Shown here: positions 24,027 through 42,175 of the stretch, one piece after another | Layout: each line of letters opens with the position of its first letter | Position numbering within the stretch: position 1 is the stretch's first letter | Assembly (NCBI RefSeq): GCF_964340395.1 | Contig: NC_135553.1 | Span: 9,708,501 to 9,772,500 of the forward strand | Direction of reading: 5' to 3' | Source: Glandiceps talaboti | Taxonomy: Eukaryota > Hemichordata > Enteropneusta > Spengelidae | DNA: 64,000 nt | Notes under the pieces: model-generated | Databases searched by the model: none | Told to the model about the DNA's origin: nothing | What the model saw: the letters and a program-made list of their open reading frames with translations, nothing else | Position numbers and translations under genes: made by a program

Positions 24027-24964
24027 CACTGCATTACATCATGTACATTGCCCACGTCAATCTATTAAATACATCCATTTGTTGACACGTTTCATCATCA
24101 ATATGTATTATTAGAAGAGAAAGGAACAAAATGAACGTCAAATACACATGACAAATTTCATGCTAAACGCTTATTTGTGTGTTAAGCCGAGTTGTCTGAC
24201 TGAAATTCCAAAATTATGATAAATTATCCAGCCGGGAAAGTTAAAATGCTGAATCGAAAGATGCATACATCACTGATCACCACTTTATTTAGCGTGTGTA
24301 AATCAGTAACAAATTAAAGACTTATTTGGTCTTTATCTTCAATTTTTGTCTAATTTTTGTTCATAGCGATTCTGAAGATAAGACTGCGTCATTAGCTGAG
24401 GGATAAAGTCCTCTCTCTCGGTATGATTCATCAGCGAAATCCTCACGTCACTCGTGACGTAATCTAGTCTGGTGTTTATGCAGCGATCATCTGTGTTTTG
24501 AAATGCTATGGAAGTATGTAGTAAATAAATAGAAGGCAATAATATTAATGCCAGTCTAAATATCAAAGAGTAAACCGTATAATTTATTCAAGGACATAAC
24601 CAGTACAGGATGTGAGCTACTGTTCATAACATCTCGTTTGAAGGACACTTGTAGGGACTGGTCAGTTTCTCCAGCATGGGGGTGGGGGGCGCAGTGGATT
24701 CTTAAATCGGGCCGACAAAAAGTCACTGTACTGAACCCACCCACCCCCCCCCCCCCCATCTGTAAAACCAAAAACAGGCTGACCCCCCCCCCCCCATCAC
24801 TTAATTCTAAAACATGATGACCCCATATATAATATTCACATGACAGGTATATTTTGATCGTGACTCAGTGTGGACTGCTTGACTGTCTTGCAAATACTTT
24901 ATAATATCCCGGGATAGCACTGTCATAATTATAATTATTGACTACACAGGATAAATATATTCCA

Positions 24965-25790
24965 AAAGGTGTTTAATAGCATCTTGACAGTGAAAGGTAG
25001 GGGGAAAGCTTGAGAAGGGAATATGTACATCTCTTATGGGGTCCTAGGGAGTCTCCCCCTAGAAGCTCTGGAGGTTTTTAACTCTGGAAAGTCAATTTTG
25101 AGACTATTCAGACATTTTCAGAAAATAATTTCCACGCTTTACAAGACAGCACCAACATGTAAAAAGCAACTACATAGGGTTGAAATATTTTTGAAATATA
25201 GTTTGGTAGCATCTTGACAGTAAGAGGTAGGGGGAAGAGCTTGAGACTGGGATATGTCCACCTCATGTGGGGGTCCGAGGGGGTCTCCCTCTAGAAGCCC
25301 TAGAGGAATTTTACTCTTAAAGCAAGCCAATATTTAGGCTATTCAGACCCTTTCAAGCAATAATTTAATCCATGCTTTACAAGACAGCACCATCAAGTAT
25401 CATAAACTATTCTTTATAACTTACATAGGGTTGAAATATGTTCTTAAACAGGTTATATGGCATCATTACAGTAAAGATCAGTACATCTAATGGTAGTATC
25501 ATTGGTAGGGGAGATTTGGAGTTTTAAGGCAATTTTAGACTATCTTGGCAAACATTTCACACCTTTAGAAAGACAATATCATCTCAAATTAGAATAGGGT
25601 GAAAATATTTAAGAAAGGTTTAATACCATTATGACAATAAAAAGGTTGTTGGTGCATCTGATTGTTGGTTGAATGCATGAATGACCTCTGGGGGCGAGGG
25701 AGTCCTAGGGGTTTTCCCCTGGCAGATCTGCAGTTTTTTGCTTCTATTATGGCAATGTTTAGGTTATTCATAGCCTATGAGGTAATATTT
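24965..25790. repeat. Diverged tandem repeat of about 200-240 bp, four copies
   Basis: Units carry, in order, TAGCATCTTGACAGT, GAGGTAGGGGGAAG, a GGTCCTAGGGAGTCTCCCC segment, TAGAAGCTCTGGAGG, a TTTTAGACTATTCAGAC segment, CTTTACAAGACAGCACCA and AGGGTTGAAATATTT. The first two copies are closest, while the third and fourth are shortened. Many C and G runs border it (24735-24795, 26010-26020). Confidence 0.75.
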
Positions 25791-26231
25791 TCAAGCTTCG
25801 AAAAGCTAACGTAAATGTAAGTTTTGAATGAGTTTCCCATGTCACATAAAAATGGGCCCGTAACATTGGTATAGGGACATTAATATTACATGTACAATAA
25901 AGTCACTAGTGTATAATAGAAACTGGAATCTGATGTGTATTAATCCCTTCTGGCAAGTTCATGATTATGAAAATGTTTTTTTTCTTCCATCACAATCCAA
26001 AACACAATGACTCCCCCCCCCCCATCTAAAATTTTCAAAAACGGCATGACCCCCCACTGTCAATTTCAAAAACAGGGTGACCCCTCCCCTCCGCCAAGAA
26101 ACTGATTGGTCCCTTAGTTTCCATTAATGTAACATCATTTTTTAATCTACAAAAACTCAATATTATGGAGAACTTTTCACTTAAACGTAGTATATAATAT
26201 AAACTTATTTTTGTTATCTAAATAGGCCACC

Positions 26232-26420
26232 GAAATTTGGTACACAGCTTCCTCATGATAAGAACTGATTAGATTTAACGTGTTCAGTGTAAAATGGATG
26301 ACCTTGCACAAATTGTTTTTTGTAATCTGGCTACAATTAACTAGTTATTGCATGGACCATGGCCCAAATCTAATCAGTTCTTCCTCGAATCTTAGTGAAG
26401 ATGTCAGTGTACCGAATTTC
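26232..26420. repeat. Inverted repeat, 189 bp
   Basis: GAAATTTGGTACACAG and AAGAACTGATTAGATTT on the left are mirrored by AAATCTAATCAGTTCTT and GTGTACCGAATTTC on the right. Arms are about 45-55 bp. Confidence 0.75.
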
Positions 26421-26446
26421 ATTTGAATTGAGCCAGCCGTTAAATA

Positions 26447-27246
26447 TACAACCGGCCACAGGCAAGCATTTACAAGTGGAACTTGTTACAAACAGGGAAA
26501 GTAAACAAATGAATTGGGTTAATAACACTTGGCACAGCATGTTGTGACAACAGAGACTTGTATTACATTTCATGGTTTGATAAGAACAGTTATAGGTTTA
26601 TGGGCTCTTTACATAGACATGAAATGCCGGGAAAACTTGAAAATCGTTTGAGAATGTCAGCTACTGCTTAACGAAGCCATAAAAACTGTTCACATCAAAT
26701 GATGGAATGTAATACTTGTGACTGTACTTCCAACATTAGTCTAGGTCCAGACTGGCCATATTACGTACTCAATGTACTCCATTAGTATCCCCAGTCTAGC
26801 TCAGGTCCCAATGAAAGGTGTCAAGTGTGTTTGAACCCCCATGGTAAGTGAAGAACGAAAGGCGCTTGTCAATAGTAAACCATCACAAATTGACAGGCTG
26901 TCATCACCAAACGCCTTCGACTTTTCTCATGTTTGTAGAATGACCCCTCCCCAGTCTGTTTAAACTAAAATCAAGTGGGGACGCGAGGACACCATCATGT
27001 TTATATGAACACTGTAGGAGATAGCACAAAAATATGTGCGATCATTGGGTCCTGAGCCAGACTGGAGATAGTATGGAGTACATTCTGGACTGGGGATAGT
27101 AATGAAGTACATTGAGTACCTAATGCGGCCAGTCTGGACCTAGACTATTCCAAGATGTACTTGCTCCAATTCATTTGTTTACTTTCCCAGTTTGTTTGTA
27201 ACAAGTTAACATTCCACCTGTAAATGTTTGCTTGTCACTGGTTGTA
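26447..27246. mobile_element. 800-bp foldback element with a nested inverted repeat
   Basis: Outer arms: TACAACCGGCCACAGGCAAG, TTGTTACAAACAG and GGGAAAGTAAACAAATGAAT against their complements at 27164-27246. Inner arms: AGTCTAGGTCCAGACTGGCC, GTACTCAATGTACT and TATCCCCAGTC against complements at 27045-27150. A separate inverted repeat of about 200 bp sits in the left half (26537-26735: ACTTGTATTACATTTCAT against ATGGAATGTAATACTTGT). This may be one composite element or a MITE inserted into another. Confidence 0.75.
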
Positions 27247-27474
27247 TTTACATTGTTTACCAAAGTCACTATACTTGTAAAAGATTCGACTAGTCTTGTC
27301 TGTGGTCTAGTATGCATACAGCATTATCATTATAACCATTATTTATGCAAATGACTCAATTAATCAATTAATATACATACAGTACTTACCAAAACATAAT
27401 CAGTTTTTGATCAATCATGGGAGAGCTGTGTATCAAGTCTGAATGGGATTTCATACCCACCAGCTGATGGATAA

Positions 27475-27517
<43 letters not shown>

Positions 27518-27520
27518 GGC

Positions 27521-27618
<98 letters not shown>
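27475..27618. repeat. (AGAC)n microsatellite
   Basis: About 36 AGAC units with one interruption. From 27620 to 30240 no gene was recognised; at 29447 there is a short palindrome (GGATGCCTTGAAGGCATCC). Confidence 0.95.
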
Positions 27619-27619
<1 letters not shown>

Positions 27620-30244
27620 ACCATAACAGCCCTTTTACATATTTTGTTTTTCTTTCAACTTGGGTAGACTTTACCTATGACTTAAACAGGGGTAAATTGT
27701 TTACTCGGTTGTAATATTCGAAGTTATCGAATGCATAATATTGAAAAATACTGCATCTCGATTGATCATGTGTACTTTAGAGTTTCCGGTACTTTCTCTT
27801 TACCAGGCATGGGTGGTCCCACGTTTACTTGGTTCATTCGTCATCACTCTGAAAGAACATTTATTTTAACATTCTCTCTTATTTACAAAGGTAGCAGCTA
27901 TGTTTTGAAAAATCACTGAAGCAAGAAAACTCTCATAAACCAGTGCACAAAAACTGAGGGAATTAAATTAGTATAGTAATTCTGTTTTACATGTGCTGAA
28001 CAGGTTGTACACGATTATTTTAATAATTACGTGCTGATATTCGTAAGTTACATATTGTCTCCTTATATGGGAATGTAAATCTGGGTCACCAAAGGTCATA
28101 ATTATAATTATAATGATATTAAATGATCTATCAATTTTACAATTTGGTTGTCATCATCCATCATGTGTTTCATGTTGGACAATGTACAAAGATAAATTGA
28201 TCAGATTTTCTACCTTTGCGTTCACATGTCTTGAATACATCTTAATTTACAGTGTGTTATTGGGATTGAATTATGGGAGAAAGGGGACAGACGCTGCTTT
28301 CGACTAGCTCAGAAAGTTTGTATGAACAAATACAAATATTTTTACGGATATTGTTTGTCAATTAAAAGTGTCTCTTATTGACCATAAAGTAAAATGTAAC
28401 CATGGTGACTCTTAGAGTCGAGTGTCTTACAACTTCACTCATGAGTTCACTGAAGTGGTACTTGGCTTTTTGGACAAGATCCACGCACTAACTAGCTAAA
28501 GTTATATTAGCCATATTCCCCATATTACTAGTATTTGTGCCGAAATGCGCCAAGTCATTTCTACTTTCTAATTTCTGCTTCCTTTGTTGTTGACCTTTGT
28601 TTGTATACGTTCATCTAATACTATACAGTTGTGTTAGCTCTTTCTAATAGACCTTTCCAAAATTTGACGTGGCGCCATACTTCCTGTTTGTGTGTACCTA
28701 GGGGTAAACATGGCATCGGCATGGTTACTCGGTTAATCGGAGATAATGTATGGTTTATTGAAACAAAATTGTGACCAAAATAAAATGGTCAAATTGCTTG
28801 ATGAGTTCACATATCAGTAAAATAAGCATGTTGAGAAACAAAAAAAAAGTTGATCAATAAAACAAGTCCCAAAAGTTGATGGTCTATGACATTTTATACA
28901 CTTTCCATGTTATTTCTCAACCAAACATATGACAATATGATTTTAGACGTGACACAACTACTCAATGTTTGTTTTCGTTATATCGATATTTCAGAATATT
29001 GATTCCTCAATTTCCCAGTCCTTCAAAATCGTTTGCCTCTGACCATAAATACACCTGCAGGATTGAGTCACATTGGTATATTTTGCCAACTTGATTATGA
29101 AGGCAAGGAGATAGCATTTGAAATTTTGAAACTATCATAGCTACCATCGCTGTTTGCAATAATCTACATTGTACGCTTATACCTCTAAGCCTTGATAATT
29201 GTTTCTTACAGTTTTAATACATGTACACCGTAAATTAAAACAACAGCAGTAAAGCAAGTCATGATTTCATGGACAAACTGGTGTTTACTTACTACTGAAA
29301 ATCATTTAGTAACAGATTTAGATAGTCCCTAGATGAATACTGTATCGCTACTTCAGAATCAGACTCAGATTCAGTGCGTTGAAATAACCAATACTGGTAA
29401 ATGATCAACGGAAGATGAAGGCGAAACACATATTAGTCGCACTGTATGGATGCCTTGAAGGCATCCACCGATCAAGATGTGACAGAGGGAGGTTGGGGCT
29501 TGACTAGAAGTAAATGCAAATACGTTGCTTCGTTGTCTTCAAAATGTAAAAAATTCACTACACTGCAGCTGGACAGCTGTCAATCAAACAAATTCAAACT
29601 ACGTCGAGCCAGTTATACCGGCGATATAATACGTTTGATTGGAAATTCTGAAGTAATTTCTTCACCCATCGAAATACGATTTATGCATATTTGTGCTTAG
29701 AACACTTACAAATCGTATGTTGAAAAATTTAGGTAGCTAAATCATACAATATAGTGAGTGTAATAGACACATTCGGTCTGAGTTCCATTCCATTTGAATA
29801 TCCCACCATTATGGCAACTCTCGCAAGTCCACGTCCTTTTTAAGTACCCGGTTTTAAGAGAGGCATTCAGTTTGTATCTGGTTCTGTTTTGTCTTAGTCT
29901 GTTATTGTTCTCGTAAGGGCAACCTTAGTTAATTCTAGTGTTTTTCACCGTAACACCTTAAAAATGGTGGGTCGGTATGTCGGATAAGTTTAAGCTTCAG
30001 TCGATTCAGTACAGTGGGTCATGAACCTGTTACATAAAAATAGAAAGTGACGCTCTTAGGACAAGGCTAGGACGGTTACATAGATATTAACATTTTCACC
30101 TCTATTTGTGGAAAACACAGTAGTTTATCTTACGCGGTATACATCCTATAAAGTAAATGTCATGGGGCAGGGTTTGCTCTCACTCCAATGCATCACATTT
30201 GCATACCACGCTTACGTTGCCATGGCCACGCAACACGTTGAATG

Positions 30245-30252
30245 TATATATA
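30245..30252 (+). promoter_or_regulatory. TATA box candidate of vWD gene 1
   Basis: TATATATA about 95 bp upstream of the start codon. The paralogous gene 2 also has a TATA-like sequence about 100 bp upstream of its start, which supports both. Confidence 0.5.
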
Positions 30253-30346
30253 GCTGCCATCCACGTAACATTTTCGGTAGACAACAGTTACTGTACGTAT
30301 AAGTGGTATCTAACTTCTACCAAACGAAAAAGCTTTCACTTCGAAG

Positions 30347-35243
<4,897 letters not shown>

Positions 35244-35765
35244 TAGGATTACCAACACCTGATATTTCGACATGTAATAACAACAGAAGATATGACCTCG
35301 CATAATCAAATGTTTGCTTAGCTATAATAGGGAATAGCAAAATACATCATTTATCAACGAGTACATACTGAAAGTAATGGAGAAATGTTCAAAAATCGAG
35401 GATTTGAGATTTCGTCAACATGCAAACGATATGGATTTATTGCGATATGGAGATTATTGTATTATGATAATTATGTATAAGAGATAAAACATTAGAAAAT
35501 TAAAAACTGTTAGGCTAATTCATTCGTTGTTCATTATTTCACATCAGTTCATTTATACGCCGATCTAACACAGCTCCATTTAGAAAGAATTGTTTTCTCC
35601 AGACATATTCACGGACTGATAGCCTCCGCATTTCAGTCAATGGAAACACTAACGTATTGTTGACATTTTCCTTTAATTTCTTGTTTAATTCGTTTTATCA
35701 GAGGGGGAACGGTGGTGGTCTAATTAAATTTGCTGTGGTGTACTTTAGACCGTAGTTTAGAATTA

Positions 35766-35771
35766 AATAAA
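35766..35771 (+). terminator. Possible polyadenylation signal of vWD gene 1
   Basis: AATAAA about 520 bp after the proposed stop codon; another AATAAA follows near 35830. Meaningful only if the last exon is as proposed. Confidence 0.3.
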
Positions 35772-36131
35772 TGTAATTACTACGCAACTATATATTGAGT
35801 TGAATTGATATTTATTCCACCAGAAAATGAAAATAAAATATATATTCTTTGAAAGAAATACAAAGCAGAATTCTGGTGACGGCCAAGTCATATCACCCAT
35901 GTTTTAGTTTTCGCATTAGTATAATCTTGTCACTGGAGCTGGATAGGTTTCAATAGGGCCCTTCTTTCGTTCTGAACTACCTCTTCCTATAACTCTGCCA
36001 GACAACTGTTTGTTTATCACACCTACATTTTATTGCAATTCAAATCCAAAGAGGGCCTATAATTCTGCAGTGAACAGACAATACTAGTCCTACTGTATAA
36101 TACCATTAATTACGGGGAGTTATGTTATAGG

Positions 36132-36309
36132 ATCTGTATGTATGTATGTATGTATGTATGTATGTATGTATGTATACATACTATGTATGTATGTATGTAT
36201 GTATGTATGTATGTATGTATGTATGTATGGATGGATGGATGGATGGATGGATGGATGGATGGATGGATGTATGTATGTATGTATGTATGTATGTATGTAT
36301 GTATGTATG

Positions 36310-36344
<35 letters not shown>
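36132..36344. repeat. Compound microsatellite (GTAT)n-(GGAT)n-(GTAT)n-(GTCT)n
   Basis: Four tetranucleotide blocks in a row, each apparently derived from its neighbour by one base change. Confidence 0.95.
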
Positions 36345-36467
36345 GGACACGATATCTCAAAAACTACTGGATCGAGTCTAATGGAACGTGCTGCATATCT
36401 TCCATATGGTGAAGGCAAGACCTGATTAGACTATGGTATATATCCAATGAATATTAAATAGTCATAT

Positions 36468-37080
36468 GCATAATTGATGGTTTTTAGTAATTAGACCATT
36501 TAGGTCAATTGGTTAATTCAATATAATTTGGTACATACGTTAACATAACAAAACGTATATGTCGTATCAAGTCTATTGATGTAGCTTATACTTTTAAAGT
36601 GTAATTTGCATAATTTATGATTTTCAGTAATTAAGCTATATTTAAAGAATACACACTTTCAAATTTCGCAACATTTGGCACATACATCAACCACTATAGG
36701 CACACATGTCCTCTATAGCATGTTGGCATAATATTTAGTTATAATGAGTAGTAATCTTCATGATTAATGATTTTGGGTATTTAGACTATCTTAAGAATGC
36801 AAACTTCAAATTTCATATACTTTGGTACATATATAAACCATACCAATGCGCACATGTCCTAACATATCCCATGAAGTTTGTTGACATAGTTTTTACTTTT
36901 AATGAATCATTTGCATTAATTAATGATTATCAGCAACCAGGCTGTATTTTAAGAATGCAAGCTTCAAATTTCATATAATGTGGTATATTCATTGATGATA
37001 GCAAAGTGGAGATATTTATTATAGCTTTTCATAGTAATAAGTAATTTGCATAATTAATGACTTTTGATAATTATGTAAAA
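36468..37080. repeat. Tandem repeat C, about 145-150 bp unit, left part
   Basis: Units begin GCATAATTAATGATTTTCAG or a variant and contain TTAAGAATGCAAACTTCAAA, TTTCATATA, TTTGGTACATA and a CACATGTCCT segment. There are about 4.5 copies before the sequence changes character at about 37085. The same family resumes at 41740. Confidence 0.8.
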
Positions 37081-38499
37081 GTACTAAGTTGTCGTCGGGG
37101 AGAATATATAGCTCATGATAAGGAAAAGCACTCAACTTGGCAGCTCGAGGTACACAGAATCGAAAGTTGACACACACTGGATAAACTCACACTTGGACAG
37201 GATTTTGAGGTTCCGTTGATCACGAATTTAATACCTATAGGAGAAAGCACCTTGATACATCTAGACATATTAAAGTTACCAAAAACCTAATTCATACCTA
37301 AGTTACAGTATCGGGTTGAACGGTTCTGCAGCACGCCAGCATTCCATGAATCTTCAAGCATCACGACTTCAAGTGTCCGCGACCAGGGCGTCATCGAGCG
37401 ATCAAACACGAACATCGTCTAAATCTCACTTTATATACCCTAGCTAACATATCCTAAGAAGAGCGAGATTGAACTTTAATTTCTAACTTTATGAACGTTA
37501 AGACATGTCTCCTACATTAGGACACGTTACTCAATACCATTTCTATAGACAAGTACCATGTGGCGCCATCATGGCTAGAGTTAGGTTCCGAGTGTATTGT
37601 CTTATTTTCAAGCAAGTTCGAACAAAGCAGTGTCCAAGATGGTAGTTGGAGCGAGATTATCAAATATTGTACGATGGCTACATACTGGTTTAATAGAAAT
37701 GATAGAATTATGACATCGTTCTGTCTCCTATGAGACTTGTCCCAAGTCTTCTAAAATATTATCAAGGTGCTTTCAAAAAAGATATAACAATAATATAAGA
37801 TGAAATGTGTATATTGCAATCAGAAGCAGAATACATTTCATAAGGGTCTCAAAATTATGACTAATTGTCGTTATTGAATGTATTCATCACAAATCAAAAC
37901 TGTAATGGCCGTTTAAAGATGGCGAGTTGTGGCCTTAAAATTACATCAAAATCAATTGTGGCATTAGAATTAAGTAATTCACTGAAATCGTGAGAATGAA
38001 ATAGTATAAAACAAACAAAGTATACAGTGACGAATGCCTAGAAAGACTGAACTTATGAAAATTTCGAGATCGTATATTACATGGTAGAGGCATCATCGAA
38101 TCATTTTTTTAACGTCAGAAATTCGAAGTCAACGCTGCTTGCCACGTAACTCTAGATCAAATGGATATTTCTTTATCATAGATACTCGTGGTGGGAAGTT
38201 TTGCAGTTAGCTTACTTTCCAAACAGATCTCTGTATAAGTAGGCAGGTGACCTATGAGCAATCGGCAAACATGTCGTTGTCTTAGAATTCCTTGACAAAG
38301 GTTAAAGCTACTAAGAGCTGAGGTACATGGACAGAGGTTGGTAACTTTTAGTCCAAATTATCATCAGAATTTAGGATTAAGATGGGATCCTTCCAACTCA
38401 ATAGTAAAGTAGAACGAAAGAAGCCCCGTATAAGCTTGGTCGAAAGAATGGGCTTTCTGGCAGCAAGTTCAAGTTTATACGAGTTCGAGCGATCCCTGC

Positions 38500-39602
38500 T
38501 CACATGACCCACAATATAATAGATTCAGAAGCGGGTGTTAATTCTAAGAGAACATCAGATGACGAATGTATGTAGGGAAATTTGACCCTGAAACACAGAA
38601 CTGATCTAGTTTTCTTAGGTAACAAGCGTCCTAAACTCAAAAGTATGATAGCTGAGAGAAAAGCTAAGAAATATTGAAAATAAAACGAAAAGTCAACTCC
38701 AATATGGGGCATCTCAGTGACTGGAGGTAAGGATGTTTTAGGTAATTAAATCACAGGGGGAAGCCTTAGTCATATCGCATTTAGTCATAGTGCTACCTAA
38801 GAGTAGGACTGTCTGAAAAATGGTGATTGATTCGGCTAACTTTCAAAAACAAATACGTCCAAATAACAACACTAATAACGATGCATATTGCCGAGGGGAG
38901 AATACTAGTATTTTCGCTAGGTAAGGAATAGGCGAATCGAAGAGGTCACAATTTGGTTGGCTATAGTAAGCCAATTTGTCGATGCGAGAAATAAACGTTT
39001 TCGTGTTTTTAGAATGTGCCTAGGCGACCTTTGAAAGGTTCAAGCGCAGTGAATTGAGGCTAAGGAACTTTCCCAATCGTACTTATAGAGATCAAGGTCA
39101 GGTAGTTCTATTTTCCATGGAGATGCGTAACTCTTACTGCCTGAAATGTTTGAGAAGTCAAGGTGGTGATATACTGTGCTAACAAACTGCAAGTTCGCAA
39201 CATAATTTACCAAGAAAGTGTGATTGCCTTTGCAATGCGACAAACTCGGACGTAGTTGCACGTTGTTGGTATAAAGTGCACAAGCGCATGGTAGGTCCAC
39301 AAGGCAGAGTTTGCAATCATCGATAACTTTAGTTTGCATATCCCAGGACATTGAACTGACCATGAAAGCTTGTGACCCCCTAATAGGACCTGGTTACTGT
39401 CAAGATAGTAAGCAATCATTGAGGGTTGGTACGAAAGTACATAATTGTTCCTTTTCGCAGAACCTTGAGATAACTGAGCTGTCATCAACAAAAATGGCGA
39501 AGTCATAAGAATTATATTAGTGGGAATATATCGTAAAGGGGTGATCACAATATAAAATATCTTTCCCTTGGTAATGATGTAGATCGATATTTGACAGTTC
39601 AA
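38500..39602 (-). pseudogene. Env-like remnant (very tentative)
   Basis: Overlapping minus-strand frames at 39602-39207 and 39363-39040 carry a LVDLPCACALYTN segment, a later Cys, and a leucine/aspartate-rich stretch. After stops, a frame at 38712-38500 has about 20 hydrophobic residues followed by basic residues. This arrangement recalls env-like genes of invertebrate LTR retrotransposons, but frames are interrupted and no domain is certain. Confidence 0.25.
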
Positions 39603-39621
39603 TGAACGAATTTTCTTCCTC

Positions 39622-39735
39622 TGAAATACCTAAATAATCTGGCATTGAATTCAACATCGTATACGAATCTTTGAGAGGTTAAGTGGAAGTCTTAGAAGGA
39701 ATTACTTTGGGTGTGGGGATAGGATGAACGAAAAT
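39622..39735. repeat. 114-bp perfect direct repeat, first copy
   Basis: Begins TGAAATACCTAAATAATCTG and ends GGATAGGATGAACGAAAAT. Every base matches the copy at 40308-40421. Confidence 0.9.
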
Positions 39736-40307
39736 ACGTTACAGACGAAAGACAGAGTTCTGTTCGGCTAAGGGAACACGTAGCTACATGTATATAAAGA
39801 TATTTCTTACTTTGATGAAAAATTAAACCTTAATAATTTTTTGTTTTGATAATAATATCTTAGGTCACTGTCAGTAATAAAAAGTTAACCCTAGTCAATA
39901 CATTTCTCAATTGTTGATGACTAACAAATTCAATAGATAAAAATCCACTAAGAAGGGCATGAAAAGCTGTAAGGTGAGTGATATCTAAAAACTAAATTAT
40001 ACAAGAGTTGGGTTCGCTCTGGATAATGCAAAGATAGTTCTGTGAGTCCTTCGAGCATTCAATTCATTTCTGGAGATATATGTCTCCGTAGAGTTTATTT
40101 ATGTTTGTATGGAATTTAGTTTATGAACAACAACAATATCTACAGATAGACACAAAGTCTACCTTGATAAAGAAAGGTGAGAGATCATGACACTTACATA
40201 GAGCCACACCTGTGAACTGTCGACAGCAAATTTACGACGTCTTCTACGTCTACCTATTAAGAAAGCACAGGGTGAATTCTCTTGTCTCGTTTGCGCTTCA
40301 GGCACCT

Positions 40308-40421
40308 TGAAATACCTAAATAATCTGGCATTGAATTCAACATCGTATACGAATCTTTGAGAGGTTAAGTGGAAGTCTTAGAAGGAATTACTTTGGGTGT
40401 GGGGATAGGATGAACGAAAAT
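40308..40421. repeat. 114-bp perfect direct repeat, second copy
   Basis: Identical to 39622-39735 at a distance of 686 bp. Nothing else was recognised between 40430 and 41690. Confidence 0.9.
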
Positions 40422-41739
40422 GCTATGTTGGTAGTCATCTTGTTATCAATATTATATTAAACAATAACATTTTTTTAAATAGAGCCACACGTGTGGGTTT
40501 GTCTATAGTGGTTTTGTCAACCTACAGATAATTAAGAATAAAAACACGAATGCGAGAGTAATAATAAGTTTCGTAATTTTTGGAGAACGATAATTTCTTC
40601 TGAACAACACTGTACTTAAAACGAAAATCGAAATATTGATGCTTTATACCCTTTTTAAGCATGGAAATGAATGTGAATACGACTACAGTGATTCTCAATG
40701 ACACGCTTTGCATAATTGATGGCCATGGGAGTGTTCTTGAACTACAATAGTGGTGTAGTTTAACAATGGCTAGAGCGATTTCAAGAGTTTACACGCGAAT
40801 AGGAAGAGTGCAGGTCACACAAAAGGAAACAGACGTTTAAAACATAGAAATGCAACAAATGCTATAAAAGAAAGCAAATTGTAACATGGAAAAGAGTATG
40901 AAACAAAATTTTAATCATGCGTCCTCGACAGTGTAACTTTCCGACTCAATTCCACCGGCGCATACAACCATAATTATCAATTTGTTTTTTCCAGTATGTG
41001 TAAACAGGATCTAGGAAGATGGTGAAAAGTGGACGACGTTATCTTATAGTATTGTTGGGTACTCGACGGTGAAATGTCCTCGCCACAATCAAAAGACTGG
41101 AACATGCAGCAAGACTACTATTGATAAACTCGTTAAACCTAATTTTTCAGATCATGTGCAACTGAACTGTATAGCCAAATAAAATGCTTTGGTATTTCCT
41201 TAAACATGGCGCGAAAAAAATAGTCTGATCAAGAAGTATGTTAAAAGAATAGGAAACATTTAGAATTAATACACATGGAAGTAGCTGTCGACGGGCTAAA
41301 GAACAACGAGGAAAATGTGGTTCGTGGAAAACTTTGATAGCATGTCGTTCGGAGTGCGACCTTTCAAACGTGGTTCCCGAGCAAAGACAGAGCCGGCCGT
41401 ATCTCCGCCCGCTACAATCAACCACGAGCGAAAATCGGCATTATAGGCAGGCATGTCAAAGCTAGCCAGAAAACACAGGACATACGAGTATTTACATGAT
41501 CATCATCACTAAAACTATCTTATTCTCAGGAAAAATGATAGCAATACCTATTTAAACGAGATGGCGTAAATTTATAAAAGCACGTCTAAATTATTGTCTT
41601 GACGACCATGTCAGCTATTGCAATAAAATTTTCTCTAACTGGGTGGTTGGCGACATGTATAAACAGCGTCATGCCTGAAATCAAACACGGTAATTACAAT
41701 TTCATGACAATTAAATAATTAGATAATTAAACGCACATA

Positions 41740-42175
41740 AACTTTAGAGCTTGTTGTGGAAGCTTTTAGTTTTAATGACAAATTTGCATAATTAATGATA
41801 TTTTTGGCAATTATGGTATTTCTTAAGAATGTAAACTTCAAATTTCATATAATTTTGTATGTGCATCAACCATAACAAAGCACACGCTTGATGTTTTTTT
41901 TATGTACTTTTCAATTGTAGTGTGTAATTTTTCATAAATGATCATTTTTTTTACATTTAGGCAATATCTTGTAATGTAAGCTGTAATGTAAGTTGAGTTT
42001 CAGATAATTTAGTAAATACAGTGATGGTAACGAAGTGCATGTCATGATGTGTCCCTTAAAGCATGTTCATGTAGGTTGTAGCCATGGTGGTTCATTTGCA
42101 TAATAATTCGACAATTAGGCAATATCTTAAGTATGCAAGCTTCAAATTTCATATATTTGCAAATAATTGATTTTC
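41740..42175. repeat. Tandem repeat C, right part
   Basis: About three more units of the family seen at 36468-37080 (TTTGCATAATTAATGAT, TTAAGAATGTAAACTTCAAA, TTTCATATAATTT). It is separated from the left part by the 4.6-kb block. Confidence 0.75.

Larger units (their letters stand above)
37094..41690 (-). mobile_element. Probable decayed LTR retrotransposon remnant, minus strand
   Basis: This 4.6-kb block differs in texture from its surroundings and is bracketed by two parts of tandem repeat C. Its left end starts TGTCGTCGGGG. On the minus strand a TATATAAAG lies at about 37445, suitable for an LTR promoter, preceded in transcript order by a membrane-anchor-like frame (38712-38500) and a Cys-containing frame (39602-39040). 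That order, env-like then end, fits a minus-strand element whose 3' LTR is at the left. No matching right LTR, reverse transcriptase or integrase was found, so the call is inference. It could also be unrelated single-copy sequence. Confidence 0.35.
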
